Positions 38,136-46,022 of a DNA stretch of 64,000 bases are shown one piece after another. The notes under the pieces are model-generated. The model saw only the letters and a program-made list of their open reading frames with translations. It was not told the DNA's origin and searched no databases. The DNA is from Verrucomicrobium sp. Lineage in GTDB: Bacteria; Verrucomicrobiota; Verrucomicrobiia; Methylacidiphilales; GAS474. The stretch covers positions 124,001 to 188,000 of the forward strand of contig JAPWJX010000003.1 in assembly GCA_028283855.1 (NCBI GenBank), written 5' to 3'. The position numbers and the translations under genes were made by a program. The number at the start of each line of letters is the position of its first letter. Position 1 is the first letter of the stretch.

Positions 38136-38971
38136 CGCCCCGTCTCCTCCAGGAAAAACGACTCCAGCGAGCGGCGCGCCGGACGGAAGGCGACCTCCGC
38201 CGCTCCCTCTTCCCGCAGGAAGGCGGCGACCCGCTCCCGCGCGGCGGGCGGCAGGCCGCGGACCTCGATCTCGTCCGCGCCCGGCACGGCCAGCAGGTCG
38301 GCCAGCGGGCCCTCCGCCGCCTTCCGCCCCCGGTCCAGGAGGACGACGCGGTCGGCCACCGCCTCCACCTCCTCCAGCAAATGGGAGGAAAAGAGGAGGG
38401 TCTTTCCCTCCGCCTTCAATTCCGCCAGCAGGGCGCGGACGGCCCGCGCCCCCGCGGGGTCGATGCCCGCCGTCGGCTCGTCCAGGAGGAGGAGGTCGGG
38501 ATCGTGCAGGAGGGCCTGGGCCAACGCGAGCCGCTGGAGCATGCCGCGCGAGTAGCCGTGGACCGGCCGCCGCCCCGCGCCGGAAAGGCCGGTCCGCTCC
38601 AGCGCCGCGCCGATGCGGCGGGAAAGCTCCGGGCCGGAAAGCCCGCTCAGGCGGCCGTAGAGCCGCAGCGCCTCCTCCCCGCGCAGGTGGCGCGGGAAAG
38701 CCGGGTTCTCCGGCACGAAGGCCAGCCGCCGCCGTGCCTCCGGACGCCCGGCGGGCGCGCCGAAGAGACGGATCTCCCCCGCCGTGGGACGGATAAAGCC
38801 GAGGATCAACTTAAACGTGGTACTCTTGCCCGAGCCGTTCGGCCCCAGGAGGCCGACGACCTCGCCCCGCCCCACCTCCAGGTCGAGGCCCGCCAGCGCG
38901 CGCCACGTCCCCTTGCCCCACGGCAGCCGGTAGGTCTTCGCCAGGCCGCGCAGGGAAAGGACCGGTTCCAT
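38132..38971 (-). CDS. ABC transporter ATP-binding protein
   Basis: 279 aa. Walker A GLLGPNGSGKSTTFKLILG, Q-loop VPENPAF, signature SRGMLQRLALAQAL, Walker B LLLLDEPTAGIDP and H-loop FSSHLLEEVEAVADR, all intact. The C-terminal 70 residues form an accessory domain of the CcmA/NatA class that pairs with ABC-2 permeases. The signature YSRGM rather than LSGGQ is typical of this subfamily. ATG at 38971 chosen as the start of the conserved domain. Followed by its permease. Confidence 0.92.
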   Translation of the reverse strand: MEPVLSLRGLAKTYRLPWGKGTWRALAGLDLEVGRGEVVGLLGPNGSGKSTTFKLILGFIRPTAGEIRLFGAPAGRPEARRRLAFVPENPAFPRHLRGEEALRLYGRLSGLSGPELSRRIGAALERTGLSGAGRRPVHGYSRGMLQRLALAQALLHDPDLLLLDEPTAGIDPAGARAVRALLAELKAEGKTLLFSSHLLEEVEAVADRVVLLDRGRKAAEGPLADLLAVPGADEIEVRGLPPAARERVAAFLREEGAAEVAFRPARRSLESFFLEETGR

Positions 38972-38975
38972 AGGA

Positions 38976-39251
38976 CTATCGCGCGATGCGGAAGCCCGCC
39001 AAGCCGCCCCGGGCCTCGTCCCAGCCTTCCTCATAACGGCGGACGTGGGGGCCCAAATGGCTTTTCATGAGGTCGGCCAGAAAGATCCGCAGCTCCTCCT
39101 CCTCCCCCTCGCCGACCAACAGGACCCGGCCGTCGTCGAGGTTCTCCACCGTCCCGGCCACGTCGTAGCCGGCGGCCAGCTTCTGCGTCTCGTAACGGAA
39201 GCCGACGCCCTGGACGTGCCCTTCGAAATAGACAGTGAGACGTTTTTTCAT
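38976..39251 (-). CDS. acyP: acylphosphatase
   Basis: 91 aa enzyme hydrolysing acyl phosphates. Has GHVQGVGFRYETQKLA, with the catalytic Arg in GVGFRY, and GTVENLDDGRVLLVGEGEEE with the catalytic Asn region. Size matches the family. ATG at 39251, 4 bases before the ABC ATPase gene; divergent from the deacetylase. Confidence 0.93.
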   Translation of the reverse strand: MKKRLTVYFEGHVQGVGFRYETQKLAAGYDVAGTVENLDDGRVLLVGEGEEEELRIFLADLMKSHLGPHVRRYEEGWDEARGGLAGFRIAR

Positions 39252-39297
39252 AAAAAACTGGGCAAGGGAAACGGCGGCTTTTACCGTATCGCTTCGC

Positions 39298-40185
39298 TTG
39301 AAAATTTCACGGAAAACCTTTCTCCGCGCCCTCGGCCTCGGGGCCGGCGCGGCCATGCTCGGCGGCATGCCCGGCTGGGCCGCCGAGAGCGAAAAGACCG
39401 AGATCATCGACGGCGAGGAAGTCCGCCGCGCCGTGCCCGTCGAGCAGGCCTCGGAAGTCGCCCACGGCGGCGCCATCTTCGTCAACCATGGCCCCGGCTT
39501 CGGCCGCCGCATCGCCCTCACCTTCGACGACGGGCCCAACCCCAAGGTGACGGAGCGCGTCCTGGCCGCCCTCAAGGAGCGCGGCCTCCTGGCCACCTTC
39601 TTCATGATCGGCCAGCGCGTCGCCGCCGCCGGCGAATGGGCGGAGGCCGTCCACGAGGCGGGCCACGAGATCGGCAACCACTCCCTGACCCACCCGCAGC
39701 TCAGCAAGCTCTCCGACGCCCGCGTCGCCTACGAGCTGGCCAAGACCCAGGAACTGATCCTCGACGCGACGAACGTCAGCCCCGTCTGGTTCCGCCCGCC
39801 CTACGGCGCCTTCAAGCGGACGCAGGGGGAGCTGGCCTCCTCCCGCGGCCTGGGCGTCATGCTCTGGTCCGTCGACCCGCGCGACTGGTCCCAGCCGGGC
39901 GCCGACAAGATCACCCACACCATCCTGACGGAGACCCGCCCCGGCTCCATCATCCTCTGCCACGACCTCCACCCCCAAACCGCCGACGCCCTCCCCGGCA
40001 TCCTCGACGGGCTCCTGGAACGGGGCTTCGAGTTCTGCACCATCTCCGGCTTCATGGGGGCCCCCTACGGCGTCCCCCACGCCGTGCCGCCGGGCGTCGT
40101 CCCGGCCCCGCCCCTGGCCCCCGGCGCCCTCCCCCCGCCGGGAGAGCCGCACATCCACGACCCGGCCCTTCACAAGGCGGCCTAA
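39298..40185 (+). CDS. exported polysaccharide deacetylase
   Basis: 295 aa carbohydrate esterase family 4 protein. NodB motifs are complete: TFDDGP (general base Asp and metal Asp), NHSLTHPQL (metal His pair), RPPYGAF and a late ILCHDLHPQT His motif. The start is taken as TTG at 39298, giving an N-terminus KISRKTFLRALGLGAGAAML that looks like a Tat or Sec signal (SRKTFL with RK in place of RR). An earlier in-frame GTG at 39235 would overlap acyP. Probably acts on peptidoglycan or another envelope glycan. Pro-rich C-terminal tail. Confidence 0.87.
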   Translation: MKISRKTFLRALGLGAGAAMLGGMPGWAAESEKTEIIDGEEVRRAVPVEQASEVAHGGAIFVNHGPGFGRRIALTFDDGPNPKVTERVLAALKERGLLATFFMIGQRVAAAGEWAEAVHEAGHEIGNHSLTHPQLSKLSDARVAYELAKTQELILDATNVSPVWFRPPYGAFKRTQGELASSRGLGVMLWSVDPRDWSQPGADKITHTILTETRPGSIILCHDLHPQTADALPGILDGLLERGFEFCTISGFMGAPYGVPHAVPPGVVPAPPLAPGALPPPGEPHIHDPALHKAA

Positions 40186-40202
40186 AGCCGGCCCCGGTCC
40201 TT

Positions 40203-40231
40203 TTGCACCCGGATCAAATCGGGTGTAAATT
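40203..40231 (+). promoter_or_regulatory. promoter of the DUF2934 gene
   Basis: -35 TTGCAC (40203-40208), 17-base spacer, -10 TAAATT (40226-40231), then 5 bases to the ATG at 40237, so the mRNA would be leaderless. CACCCG/CGGGTG dyad symmetry (40206-40225) fills the spacer and may be an operator. Confidence 0.6.
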
Positions 40232-40236
40232 AGGGC

Positions 40237-40425
40237 ATGATCCCCTCCAAAGAAGCCATCGCCGAGCGGGCGTACGAGCTGTGGGTCGAGGCCGGCAGCC
40301 CCCCGGGCCGGGCGCAGGAGTTCTGGCTGAAGGCCGAGGAAGACCTCGAAAGCCGCGAATTCGACCAGGACCACCCGCGCCGGACCCCGCTGCCCCGTCA
40401 CGCCGACGTTTCCCTCTACAACTAA
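40237..40425 (+). CDS. DUF2934 family protein
   Basis: 62 aa with the DUF2934 pattern: IAERAYELWVEAGSPPGRAQ and EFWLKAEEDLESRE. Small soluble helical protein, often near stress or cell-envelope genes; function unknown. A clear promoter lies directly upstream and the dus gene 21 bases downstream. Confidence 0.83.
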   Translation: MIPSKEAIAERAYELWVEAGSPPGRAQEFWLKAEEDLESREFDQDHPRRTPLPRHADVSLYN

Positions 40426-40446
40426 ATCGGCTATCCTGGGGCGGTC

Positions 40447-41574
40447 ATGGCGCGCCCCCTCGACATCGGCCCGCTGCGGCTGGAGACCAATCTGGTCCTG
40501 GCCCCGCTGGCCGGGTACACCAACCTGCCGTTCCGCCGGGTCATCCGGGAAATCGGCGGGGTGGGCCTTTGCGTGACCGACCTGGTCAACGCCCGCTCCC
40601 TCTTGGAACGCAACCAAAAGGCGCTTCAGCTCATCGCCACCCACCCTTCCGACACGCCGATGGGCGTCCAGCTCTTCGGCTCCGTGCCGCAGGAGATGGC
40701 GGAGGCCGCCGCCTTCGTGGCGGAGCAGGGCGCGGCCCTCGTGGACGTGAACATGGGCTGCCCGGTGAAGAAGGTCTGCAAGGTGGGCGGCGGCTCCGCC
40801 ATGATGGCCGACGTGGAACGGACGGCCGCGCTCGTCGCCGCCATGCGCGCCGCGCTGCCCGCGCATGTCCCCCTCACCTGCAAGATGCGCCTGGGCTGGG
40901 ATGAGGAGAATCTCACCGCCCCGGAGCTGGCCCGCGCGCTGGAGCAGGCGGGCGCCGCCGCGCTCACCGTCCACGGACGGACGCGCGCCCAGGGCTTCGA
41001 GGGGGCGGTCTCCCTCCCCGGCATCGCCAAGGTCGTGGCGGCGGTGAAGGTCCCTGTCTTCGGCAACGGGGACGTGACGACGCCGCAAAGCGCCGCCGCC
41101 ATGCTGCGGGAGACCGGCTGCGCGGGCCTCTCCATCGGCCGCGGCGCGTTTTACAATCCCTGGATCTTCCGCCACATCGTCCATTATGTGGAGACCGGGG
41201 AGGCGCTGCCGGAGCCTTCCTTCGCGGAGCGGGTGGCGGTCATGACGCGCCATCTGGACCTGATGGTGGAGTTCTTCGGCGAGGCGCACGGCTGCCGCCT
41301 CTTCCGCAAGGTGGCCCCGTGGTACGCGAAGCGCTTCGGCCCCGCCGCGCCCTTCAACAAGCGGGTGGTGCAGCTTTCCTCCCGCGCGGAGTACGACGCG
41401 ATCCTGGCCGAATACCTGGCCTGGCGGGGCCAGTTCCTCAACCCCGACGGCACGGTGCAGGACCGCTACGCCCCCGCCGCGCTGCGGGAGAATTTCTCCC
41501 GGGAGGAGGGCGTCCCCGCCTCCGCCGCGCGGGAGAAGATCCCCGTCCCTTCCGGCCCGCAGGAGTGGTGGTGA
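40447..41574 (+). CDS. dus: tRNA-dihydrouridine synthase
   Basis: 375 aa FMN enzyme reducing uridines in tRNA. Has VLAPLAGYTNLPFRRVIREI (FMN-binding start), VQLFGSVPQEMAEAA, the active-site Cys in NMGCPVKKVCKVGGGSAMMA, TCKMRLGWD, VHGRTRAQGF and FGNGDVTTPQSA. Closest to the DusB group by the GCPVKKV motif. A helical C-terminal domain follows the TIM barrel. ATG at 40447. Confidence 0.93.
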   Translation: MARPLDIGPLRLETNLVLAPLAGYTNLPFRRVIREIGGVGLCVTDLVNARSLLERNQKALQLIATHPSDTPMGVQLFGSVPQEMAEAAAFVAEQGAALVDVNMGCPVKKVCKVGGGSAMMADVERTAALVAAMRAALPAHVPLTCKMRLGWDEENLTAPELARALEQAGAAALTVHGRTRAQGFEGAVSLPGIAKVVAAVKVPVFGNGDVTTPQSAAAMLRETGCAGLSIGRGAFYNPWIFRHIVHYVETGEALPEPSFAERVAVMTRHLDLMVEFFGEAHGCRLFRKVAPWYAKRFGPAAPFNKRVVQLSSRAEYDAILAEYLAWRGQFLNPDGTVQDRYAPAALRENFSREEGVPASAAREKIPVPSGPQEWW

Positions 41575-41612
41575 GCCTTGCCCCGGCGGCGGCCCGGCGC
41601 TAAACCTACGGG

Positions 41613-42986
41613 GTGGAAGACACGCCCGCCGAGCATCTGCCGCCGCCCCTGCCCCGGCGCTTCGCCCTGAAGCGGGACCGTCTGGCCGGGGTCCTGGGCC
41701 TGGTTTGGGCCGTCCTCGTCGCCCTGCTCTACGCCTGCGGCCTCTTCGACGGGCTGGAAGACAAGGTGCGGGACTGGGAGCAAACAGTCCTCCCCTCCCG
41801 CGCGGGGAGCGACGACTTCGCCTTCGTCTCCATCGACCGCGTGCCGACCGACCGTCCCTGGCCCTGGGCCCGGCTGGAATACGCCCTCCTCCTGCGCGCC
41901 CTGGTGCCCGTTTCGCCGCAGAGCGTCGTCTTCGAGATCCCGATGCACGACCGCAGCCCGCGCACCGACGCGTTCGACCAGAGCTTCGCCCGGCAGGTGG
42001 GCCGTTTCGAGCCGCAGCGGATCGTCTTCGCCGCCTCCGCCATCCAGGCCGAGGCGGGCGCGCCGCAGGGCGGCACCCTGCCCGGTCCCGCCCTCCGCGT
42101 CCGGGGCGGGGCGGCGCCGCGCCTGCCGCTTTTTTCCGCCGCCTGGGGCCCGGTGGAGGCCTTCTCCGACCGGAGCGCGGTGGGCATCGCCAACTTTTCC
42201 TGCGCGCCGGACGAGACGCTGCGGCGGCTGCCGCTGGTCTTCGCCGTGGAAAAGGAAAAGGGGAAGGATGTCCAGGTCCTCCCCTCCCTGGTTCTGAGCG
42301 CCGCGGCCGCCCGGCTCGACGCCGACCTTTCCCAGAGCGAGCTGGTCCCCGGCCGCGCCGTGGTGCTGCGGGACAAGGCGGGGCGGAAGCTGCGCCGTAT
42401 CCCGGTCGATAGCGAGGGACGGCTTCTCCTGCGCTGGCGCCGCCCCGGGGTGCCGCCCCTGCGCGTCGCCTATGACGATTTCCTCCTCTACGCCGACCAG
42501 ATGGAGCGCGGCGTGCCCGCCCGCGTCGACCTCCGGCGGCTGGCCCGGCGGCAGGTCTGGATCGGCCTGGCCGATCCCGCCGTCTCCCCGCTGCGCCGCA
42601 CCGCCGTGGGCGATCTGCCCGCCGCCGCCGCGGGCCTGGCGGCCGCCGGACAGATCGAGCGGGGGGACTTTCTCCTGCCGCTGCCCAGGTGGGCGGCCAT
42701 CTTCCTTTTTCTGGCCACCGGCACGCTGCTGGCCTACGCGATGGAGCTGCTGGCCCCCTCCCGCGCGCTGACGATGGTGCTGGGGCTGGCGGCGCTCTTG
42801 GGCGCGCTGGGGCTGGGAGCGTTCTGGCTCAGCGGCCTCTGCCTGCCGTTGGGGGCGCTGGGCGTGCTGCTCTGCGGCACCTTCGTGGGAAGCCGCGCGG
42901 CGCGGCTCTGGGAGGTCGATCCGCCGCACCACCGGCCGGTGGAAATCGCCGCGCTGGAAGAGGAAAACGCGCCGTCGGACGCCTAG
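41613..42986 (+). CDS. CHASE2-domain membrane protein
   Basis: 457 aa. One N-terminal helix (GVLGLVWAVLVALLYACGLF), then an extracytoplasmic CHASE2 sensor domain (FAFVSIDRVPTDRPWPWARL, SVVFEIPMHDRSPRTDAFDQ, RRLPLVFAVEKEKG), and three C-terminal helices from about residue 350 (FLFLATGTLLAYAMELLAPS). Unlike most CHASE2 proteins, no kinase or cyclase output domain follows. GTG at 41613. It probably transmits an unknown signal to a partner protein. Confidence 0.75.
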   Translation: MEDTPAEHLPPPLPRRFALKRDRLAGVLGLVWAVLVALLYACGLFDGLEDKVRDWEQTVLPSRAGSDDFAFVSIDRVPTDRPWPWARLEYALLLRALVPVSPQSVVFEIPMHDRSPRTDAFDQSFARQVGRFEPQRIVFAASAIQAEAGAPQGGTLPGPALRVRGGAAPRLPLFSAAWGPVEAFSDRSAVGIANFSCAPDETLRRLPLVFAVEKEKGKDVQVLPSLVLSAAAARLDADLSQSELVPGRAVVLRDKAGRKLRRIPVDSEGRLLLRWRRPGVPPLRVAYDDFLLYADQMERGVPARVDLRRLARRQVWIGLADPAVSPLRRTAVGDLPAAAAGLAAAGQIERGDFLLPLPRWAAIFLFLATGTLLAYAMELLAPSRALTMVLGLAALLGALGLGAFWLSGLCLPLGALGVLLCGTFVGSRAARLWEVDPPHHRPVEIAALEEENAPSDA

Positions 42987-42996
42987 GGCCGAAGGC

Positions 42997-43314
42997 CTAG
43001 GAGTAGGTGACGTCCTTGCCCGGCTCCATCTCGTAGTCCCGGCCGTCGGCCCGGTCGACGTTGGGCTCCAGCACCTGGCGCTGGAACTGGATGAAGATGG
43101 CGCTGTCCTTCACCAGGCGGAGCTTCTCCATGTTGTCGACGTCGAAGGAGAAGAAGAGGGTCGCCGGGTTCTCCTTGTCGATCCGCTTGCCGACGTGGAG
43201 GTTCGTGATCTCCGGGATTTTCAGGAGGCGGATGCGGGTTTCCACCATCATCGACTCGAGCCCCGGGCCGTCGACGCCGGGCTTGGTATGGAGGAGGGAG
43301 AGATGGTGGACCAT
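42997..43314 (-). CDS. Dabb (stress-responsive A/B barrel) protein
   Basis: 105 aa ferredoxin-like fold protein: MVHHLSLLHTKPGVDGPGLE at the start, IPEITNLHVGKRID in the middle and LRLVKDSAIFIQFQRQVLEP at the end, the three landmarks of the dimeric alpha/beta barrel (Dabb) family. Function in bacteria is mostly unknown. Convergent with the CHASE2 gene; 44 bases downstream of rsmA with no obvious promoter of its own. Confidence 0.8.
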   Translation of the reverse strand: MVHHLSLLHTKPGVDGPGLESMMVETRIRLLKIPEITNLHVGKRIDKENPATLFFSFDVDNMEKLRLVKDSAIFIQFQRQVLEPNVDRADGRDYEMEPGKDVTYS

Positions 43315-43358
43315 AGGGGTGAAGAGAGGGCCCGAGTGTGGCCGGAGGCGGGGGGGTG

Positions 43359-44144
43359 TCAAGAACCGGCTGCCGCGCCGAACCGCCGCCAAAGCGCCAC
43401 CCATTCCGCGACGGAAAGGGCGTCGGGACGGCGATCTTCCGGCACGCCCAGGGTGTTCGAAAGCTTTTTGCGGCGCTGGGAAAAACCCTTCTTCACGAAG
43501 GCCAGGAAAGCGGCCCGTTCCCCCTCCGGCAGGTGGGGGGCGGGCAGGAGGTCCAGGACGACGACGGCGGAATCGACCTCCGGCTGGGGATAGAAAACGG
43601 AGGGCGGCAGGACGCGGGACAGCCGGGCCGCGTAGGCGCTCTGCACCTGGACGGTGAGGGCGCCGTAAGCCTCCGTCCCCGGCTTGGCGGCCAGGCGCTC
43701 CGCGACTTCCTTTTGCAGGGTCAGGACCATCCGCCGGGGCGGCGGAGAGAAGGCCAGGAATCCGGCCAAAAGCGGGCCGGAGATATAGTAAGGCAGGTTG
43801 CCGGCGACGAGCTGCGGCGCGGCGGTCTCCGGCAGGAGACGCAGGGCGTCCCCCTCCCGCAAGGTGAAGCCGGGCGCGGCGGCGAAACGCTCCCGCAGGA
43901 AGGCGGCCAAGCCGCGGTCGATCTCCAGCGCGGTGACGGGGCAGCCCGCCTCCAGGAGGAGGCCGGTGAGCGCGCCGAGGCCGGGACCGACCTCCAGCAC
44001 GGTGGAGCCGGCGGGCTGGCCCGCCAGCGCGTCCGCCACCACGGCGCGGGCGGCGTTCTGGTCGTGCAGGAAGTTCTGGCCGAAGCGGGCCAGCGGGCGC
44101 ATGCCGCGCGCGGCCAGCTCCCGCTTGATCTCCGTGAGCGTCAT
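43359..44144 (-). CDS. rsmA: 16S rRNA dimethyladenosine transferase
   Basis: 261 aa SAM enzyme that dimethylates two adjacent adenosines near the 3' end of 16S rRNA. Visible motifs: LARFGQNFLHDQNAARAVVA, VLEVGPGLGALTGLLLEAG (SAM-binding), ALEIDRGLAAFL, GNLPYYISGPLL (catalytic NLPY), and VVVLDLLPAP near the C-terminal domain. Normal length. ATG abuts the TAA of the alkaline-phosphatase-like gene. Confidence 0.96.
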   Translation of the reverse strand: MTLTEIKRELAARGMRPLARFGQNFLHDQNAARAVVADALAGQPAGSTVLEVGPGLGALTGLLLEAGCPVTALEIDRGLAAFLRERFAAAPGFTLREGDALRLLPETAAPQLVAGNLPYYISGPLLAGFLAFSPPPRRMVLTLQKEVAERLAAKPGTEAYGALTVQVQSAYAARLSRVLPPSVFYPQPEVDSAVVVLDLLPAPHLPEGERAAFLAFVKKGFSQRRKKLSNTLGVPEDRRPDALSVAEWVALWRRFGAAAGS

Positions 44145-45404
44145 TTAAAACAAAGGCTGAAGGAGCCCGAAGACCTGGTCGTTCCCGATGAAGCCGCCGA
44201 AGCGGTCGGAGAGGAAGCCGCCCGCGCCGAGCCACGCCGGGGCGGGGGTGATCTCCGCCGCGCGGGAGAAGCGGACGGCGGGACCGGGCTGGAGCGGGCT
44301 GCCCGCCTTGGAGCAGAGGACGCCTTCCTTTTCCTGCGCGGCCAGCCAGGCGCGGTCCGCCGCGGAGGCGGGCGGGCCGCCCGGGCCGGAAAGCCATTCG
44401 GCGGAAAGCGGGCCGGAGGCCAGCGCGGAGCGGGCGGTGTCCAGGGCGCCCAGGCTGTAGTTGCTCACCACCACGACGAGGGAGCCGGTCCCGGCGTAGG
44501 CGCGGGCGGCGCCCACGGCGGAGTCGAGCGCGGCGACCTCGCCCAAGGCCAGGTCGGTCCAGTTGTGGCGCGCCGCCGCCTCGATCATCCCCTGGTCGAC
44601 GACCAGAAAGTAGCCGCCGATGCTGTATTGCAGGCACTTGATGGCCATGCGGGTCATGTCGGTCAAAGTGGGCTGGAGATGGGCCCCCTGGATGAGGGCC
44701 GGGAAGCAGAGGGAGCCCGGCGCGAAAAGGCCCAGGAGCTGCCGCGTCCGCCAGCTGGGCAGGTGGTTGAGCTCCCCCGCCTCGTGAACGACGGTGAAGC
44801 CCGCGCGGGCGGCGTCAGCCTCCAGGTCGCGCTCGTCGGTGCGGCCCCGGGGGTTGAGGACGTTGGCCCGGCGGAAATACTGGCTGCCGCCGCCCAGGAT
44901 CACGTCGATGCCGGAGGTGTCGATCAATTCGGCGGCGTTGTGCTGCTCCGTGCCGGCCTGGCCGGCGTTGCGCCCGTAGAAGGCCAGCGGGGTGGGATCG
45001 GTCAGCTGGCGGGTGGTGACCAGGCCGGTGGCGCGGCCCGCCCGCTGCGCGGCGTAGATGAGGGTGTTGAGCCGGGTCTGCTCCGCCGTGAGGCCGACGA
45101 GGCCGTTGCGCACGCGGCGGCCGGAGGCCAGCGCGGTGGCGGCGGCGGCCTCGTCCGGGATCGGCTGGCCGACGCCCTGCACGTCGACGACGCAGAGCTG
45201 GTTCAAGTTGTCCAAGTCGAGCGGCTGGCCGCGCGCGGCGGCCTCCCGCCGGGCCTGGTCCAGCAGGGAGAGGTCGAGGCCGTTGGCGACGAAGAGGATG
45301 ATCCCGTGCGGTCGCTGGGCGACGAAGGTGCGCACGTAAAACATGCCGAGCGCCGAAAAGACGACCAGGACGAGGAGCGCCAGGAGACCGACCCACCATT
45401 TCAT
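44145..45404 (-). CDS. alkaline-phosphatase-fold pseudoenzyme, membrane-anchored
   Basis: 419 aa with one N-terminal helix (VGLLALLVLVVFSALGMFYV). The chain follows the PhoA fold: GIILFVANGLDL, then PDEAAAATALASG (residues 83-95), VTTRQLTDPTPLAFY, DVILGGGSQYFR and YFLVVDQGMIEAAARHN. The catalytic residues are changed: the nucleophile Ser (PDSA in PhoA) is Glu85, the DGMG Asp is replaced (ANGL), the usual DH of the C-terminal metal site reads NY (VSNYSLG), and the HxxxH pair has one His. Hydrolysis is unlikely; a binding or structural role is inferred. First gene of an rsmA operon. Confidence 0.65.
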   Translation of the reverse strand: MKWWVGLLALLVLVVFSALGMFYVRTFVAQRPHGIILFVANGLDLSLLDQARREAAARGQPLDLDNLNQLCVVDVQGVGQPIPDEAAAATALASGRRVRNGLVGLTAEQTRLNTLIYAAQRAGRATGLVTTRQLTDPTPLAFYGRNAGQAGTEQHNAAELIDTSGIDVILGGGSQYFRRANVLNPRGRTDERDLEADAARAGFTVVHEAGELNHLPSWRTRQLLGLFAPGSLCFPALIQGAHLQPTLTDMTRMAIKCLQYSIGGYFLVVDQGMIEAAARHNWTDLALGEVAALDSAVGAARAYAGTGSLVVVVSNYSLGALDTARSALASGPLSAEWLSGPGGPPASAADRAWLAAQEKEGVLCSKAGSPLQPGPAVRFSRAAEITPAPAWLGAGGFLSDRFGGFIGNDQVFGLLQPLF

Positions 45405-45443
45405 AGGAGGGACCAGCGTAGAGCCGCCGGGGGATTAGACAAG

Positions 45444-46022
45444 TCAGCCCTCTTCGATGAGGACGGGCCGCCCCGCCGCGCGCTCCAGGAGGTCTTTCTT
45501 CCTCTCCGCGCCCTGCCGCTCTTCCTTCCACGATCCGGCGACGACGCGCACCCGCAGCGCCCCGGGCTCCAGGACGGCGGAGACCCAGGCCACGCGCCCC
45601 TCGTGCGTCCGGTCGAGGGCGTCGGCCACGCGCAGGAGGCCGCCCAAGCGGTCGACCTTGGTCCGCGCCGCCGGGGGCAGGGCCATATAAGCCTCATGCT
45701 CCGGGGCAGGCAGCTCCTTGCGGTGATAGCGGGCGATCTGGGCGACGACGGCCACCTCGTCCGCCGTCAGGCCGGGCCAGCTCCGCGCGGCGATGAGGCG
45801 GGCCGATTCCAGGTGGTGGCCCCGGCCGCCGGGCTGGGATTTCCCGCTGTCGTGCAAGAGCGCGGCCAGGCGGAGGAGGAGCCGCTCCCGGTCCCCGTAG
45901 CCGTGCCAGGAGAGGAGGGAGGAAAAAAGCTGTTCGGCCAGGGCGGCGACCTGGGTGACGTGCTCCGGCTCGCGCTCGTATTCGGCGACGAGGTAGCCCG
46001 CCATCCGCTCCGCGTCCGTCAT
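45444..46022 (-). CDS. HD-domain phosphohydrolase
   Basis: 192 aa. HD metal site in LRLAALLHDSGK (His-Asp pair), with an upstream His in the first helix (EHVTQVAALAEQLFSS) and later GHHLESARLIA and ARYHRKE. ATG at 46022 overlaps the stop of the Ppx/GppA gene, and E. coli Ppx/GppA has a similar C-terminal HD domain, so the two polypeptides together resemble one enzyme. Probably a nucleotide or polyphosphate hydrolase. Confidence 0.83.
   Translation of the reverse strand: MTDAERMAGYLVAEYEREPEHVTQVAALAEQLFSSLLSWHGYGDRERLLLRLAALLHDSGKSQPGGRGHHLESARLIAARSWPGLTADEVAVVAQIARYHRKELPAPEHEAYMALPPAARTKVDRLGGLLRVADALDRTHEGRVAWVSAVLEPGALRVRVVAGSWKEERQGAERKKDLLERAAGRPVLIEEG

Noticed and set aside
40424-40434. 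AAATCGGCTAT before dus, a possible fifth copy of the AATAGCCGAATTA motif
   Set aside because: It is in the opposite orientation relative to the gene and matches only ATAGCCGATTT when reversed, so it was not counted with the others.
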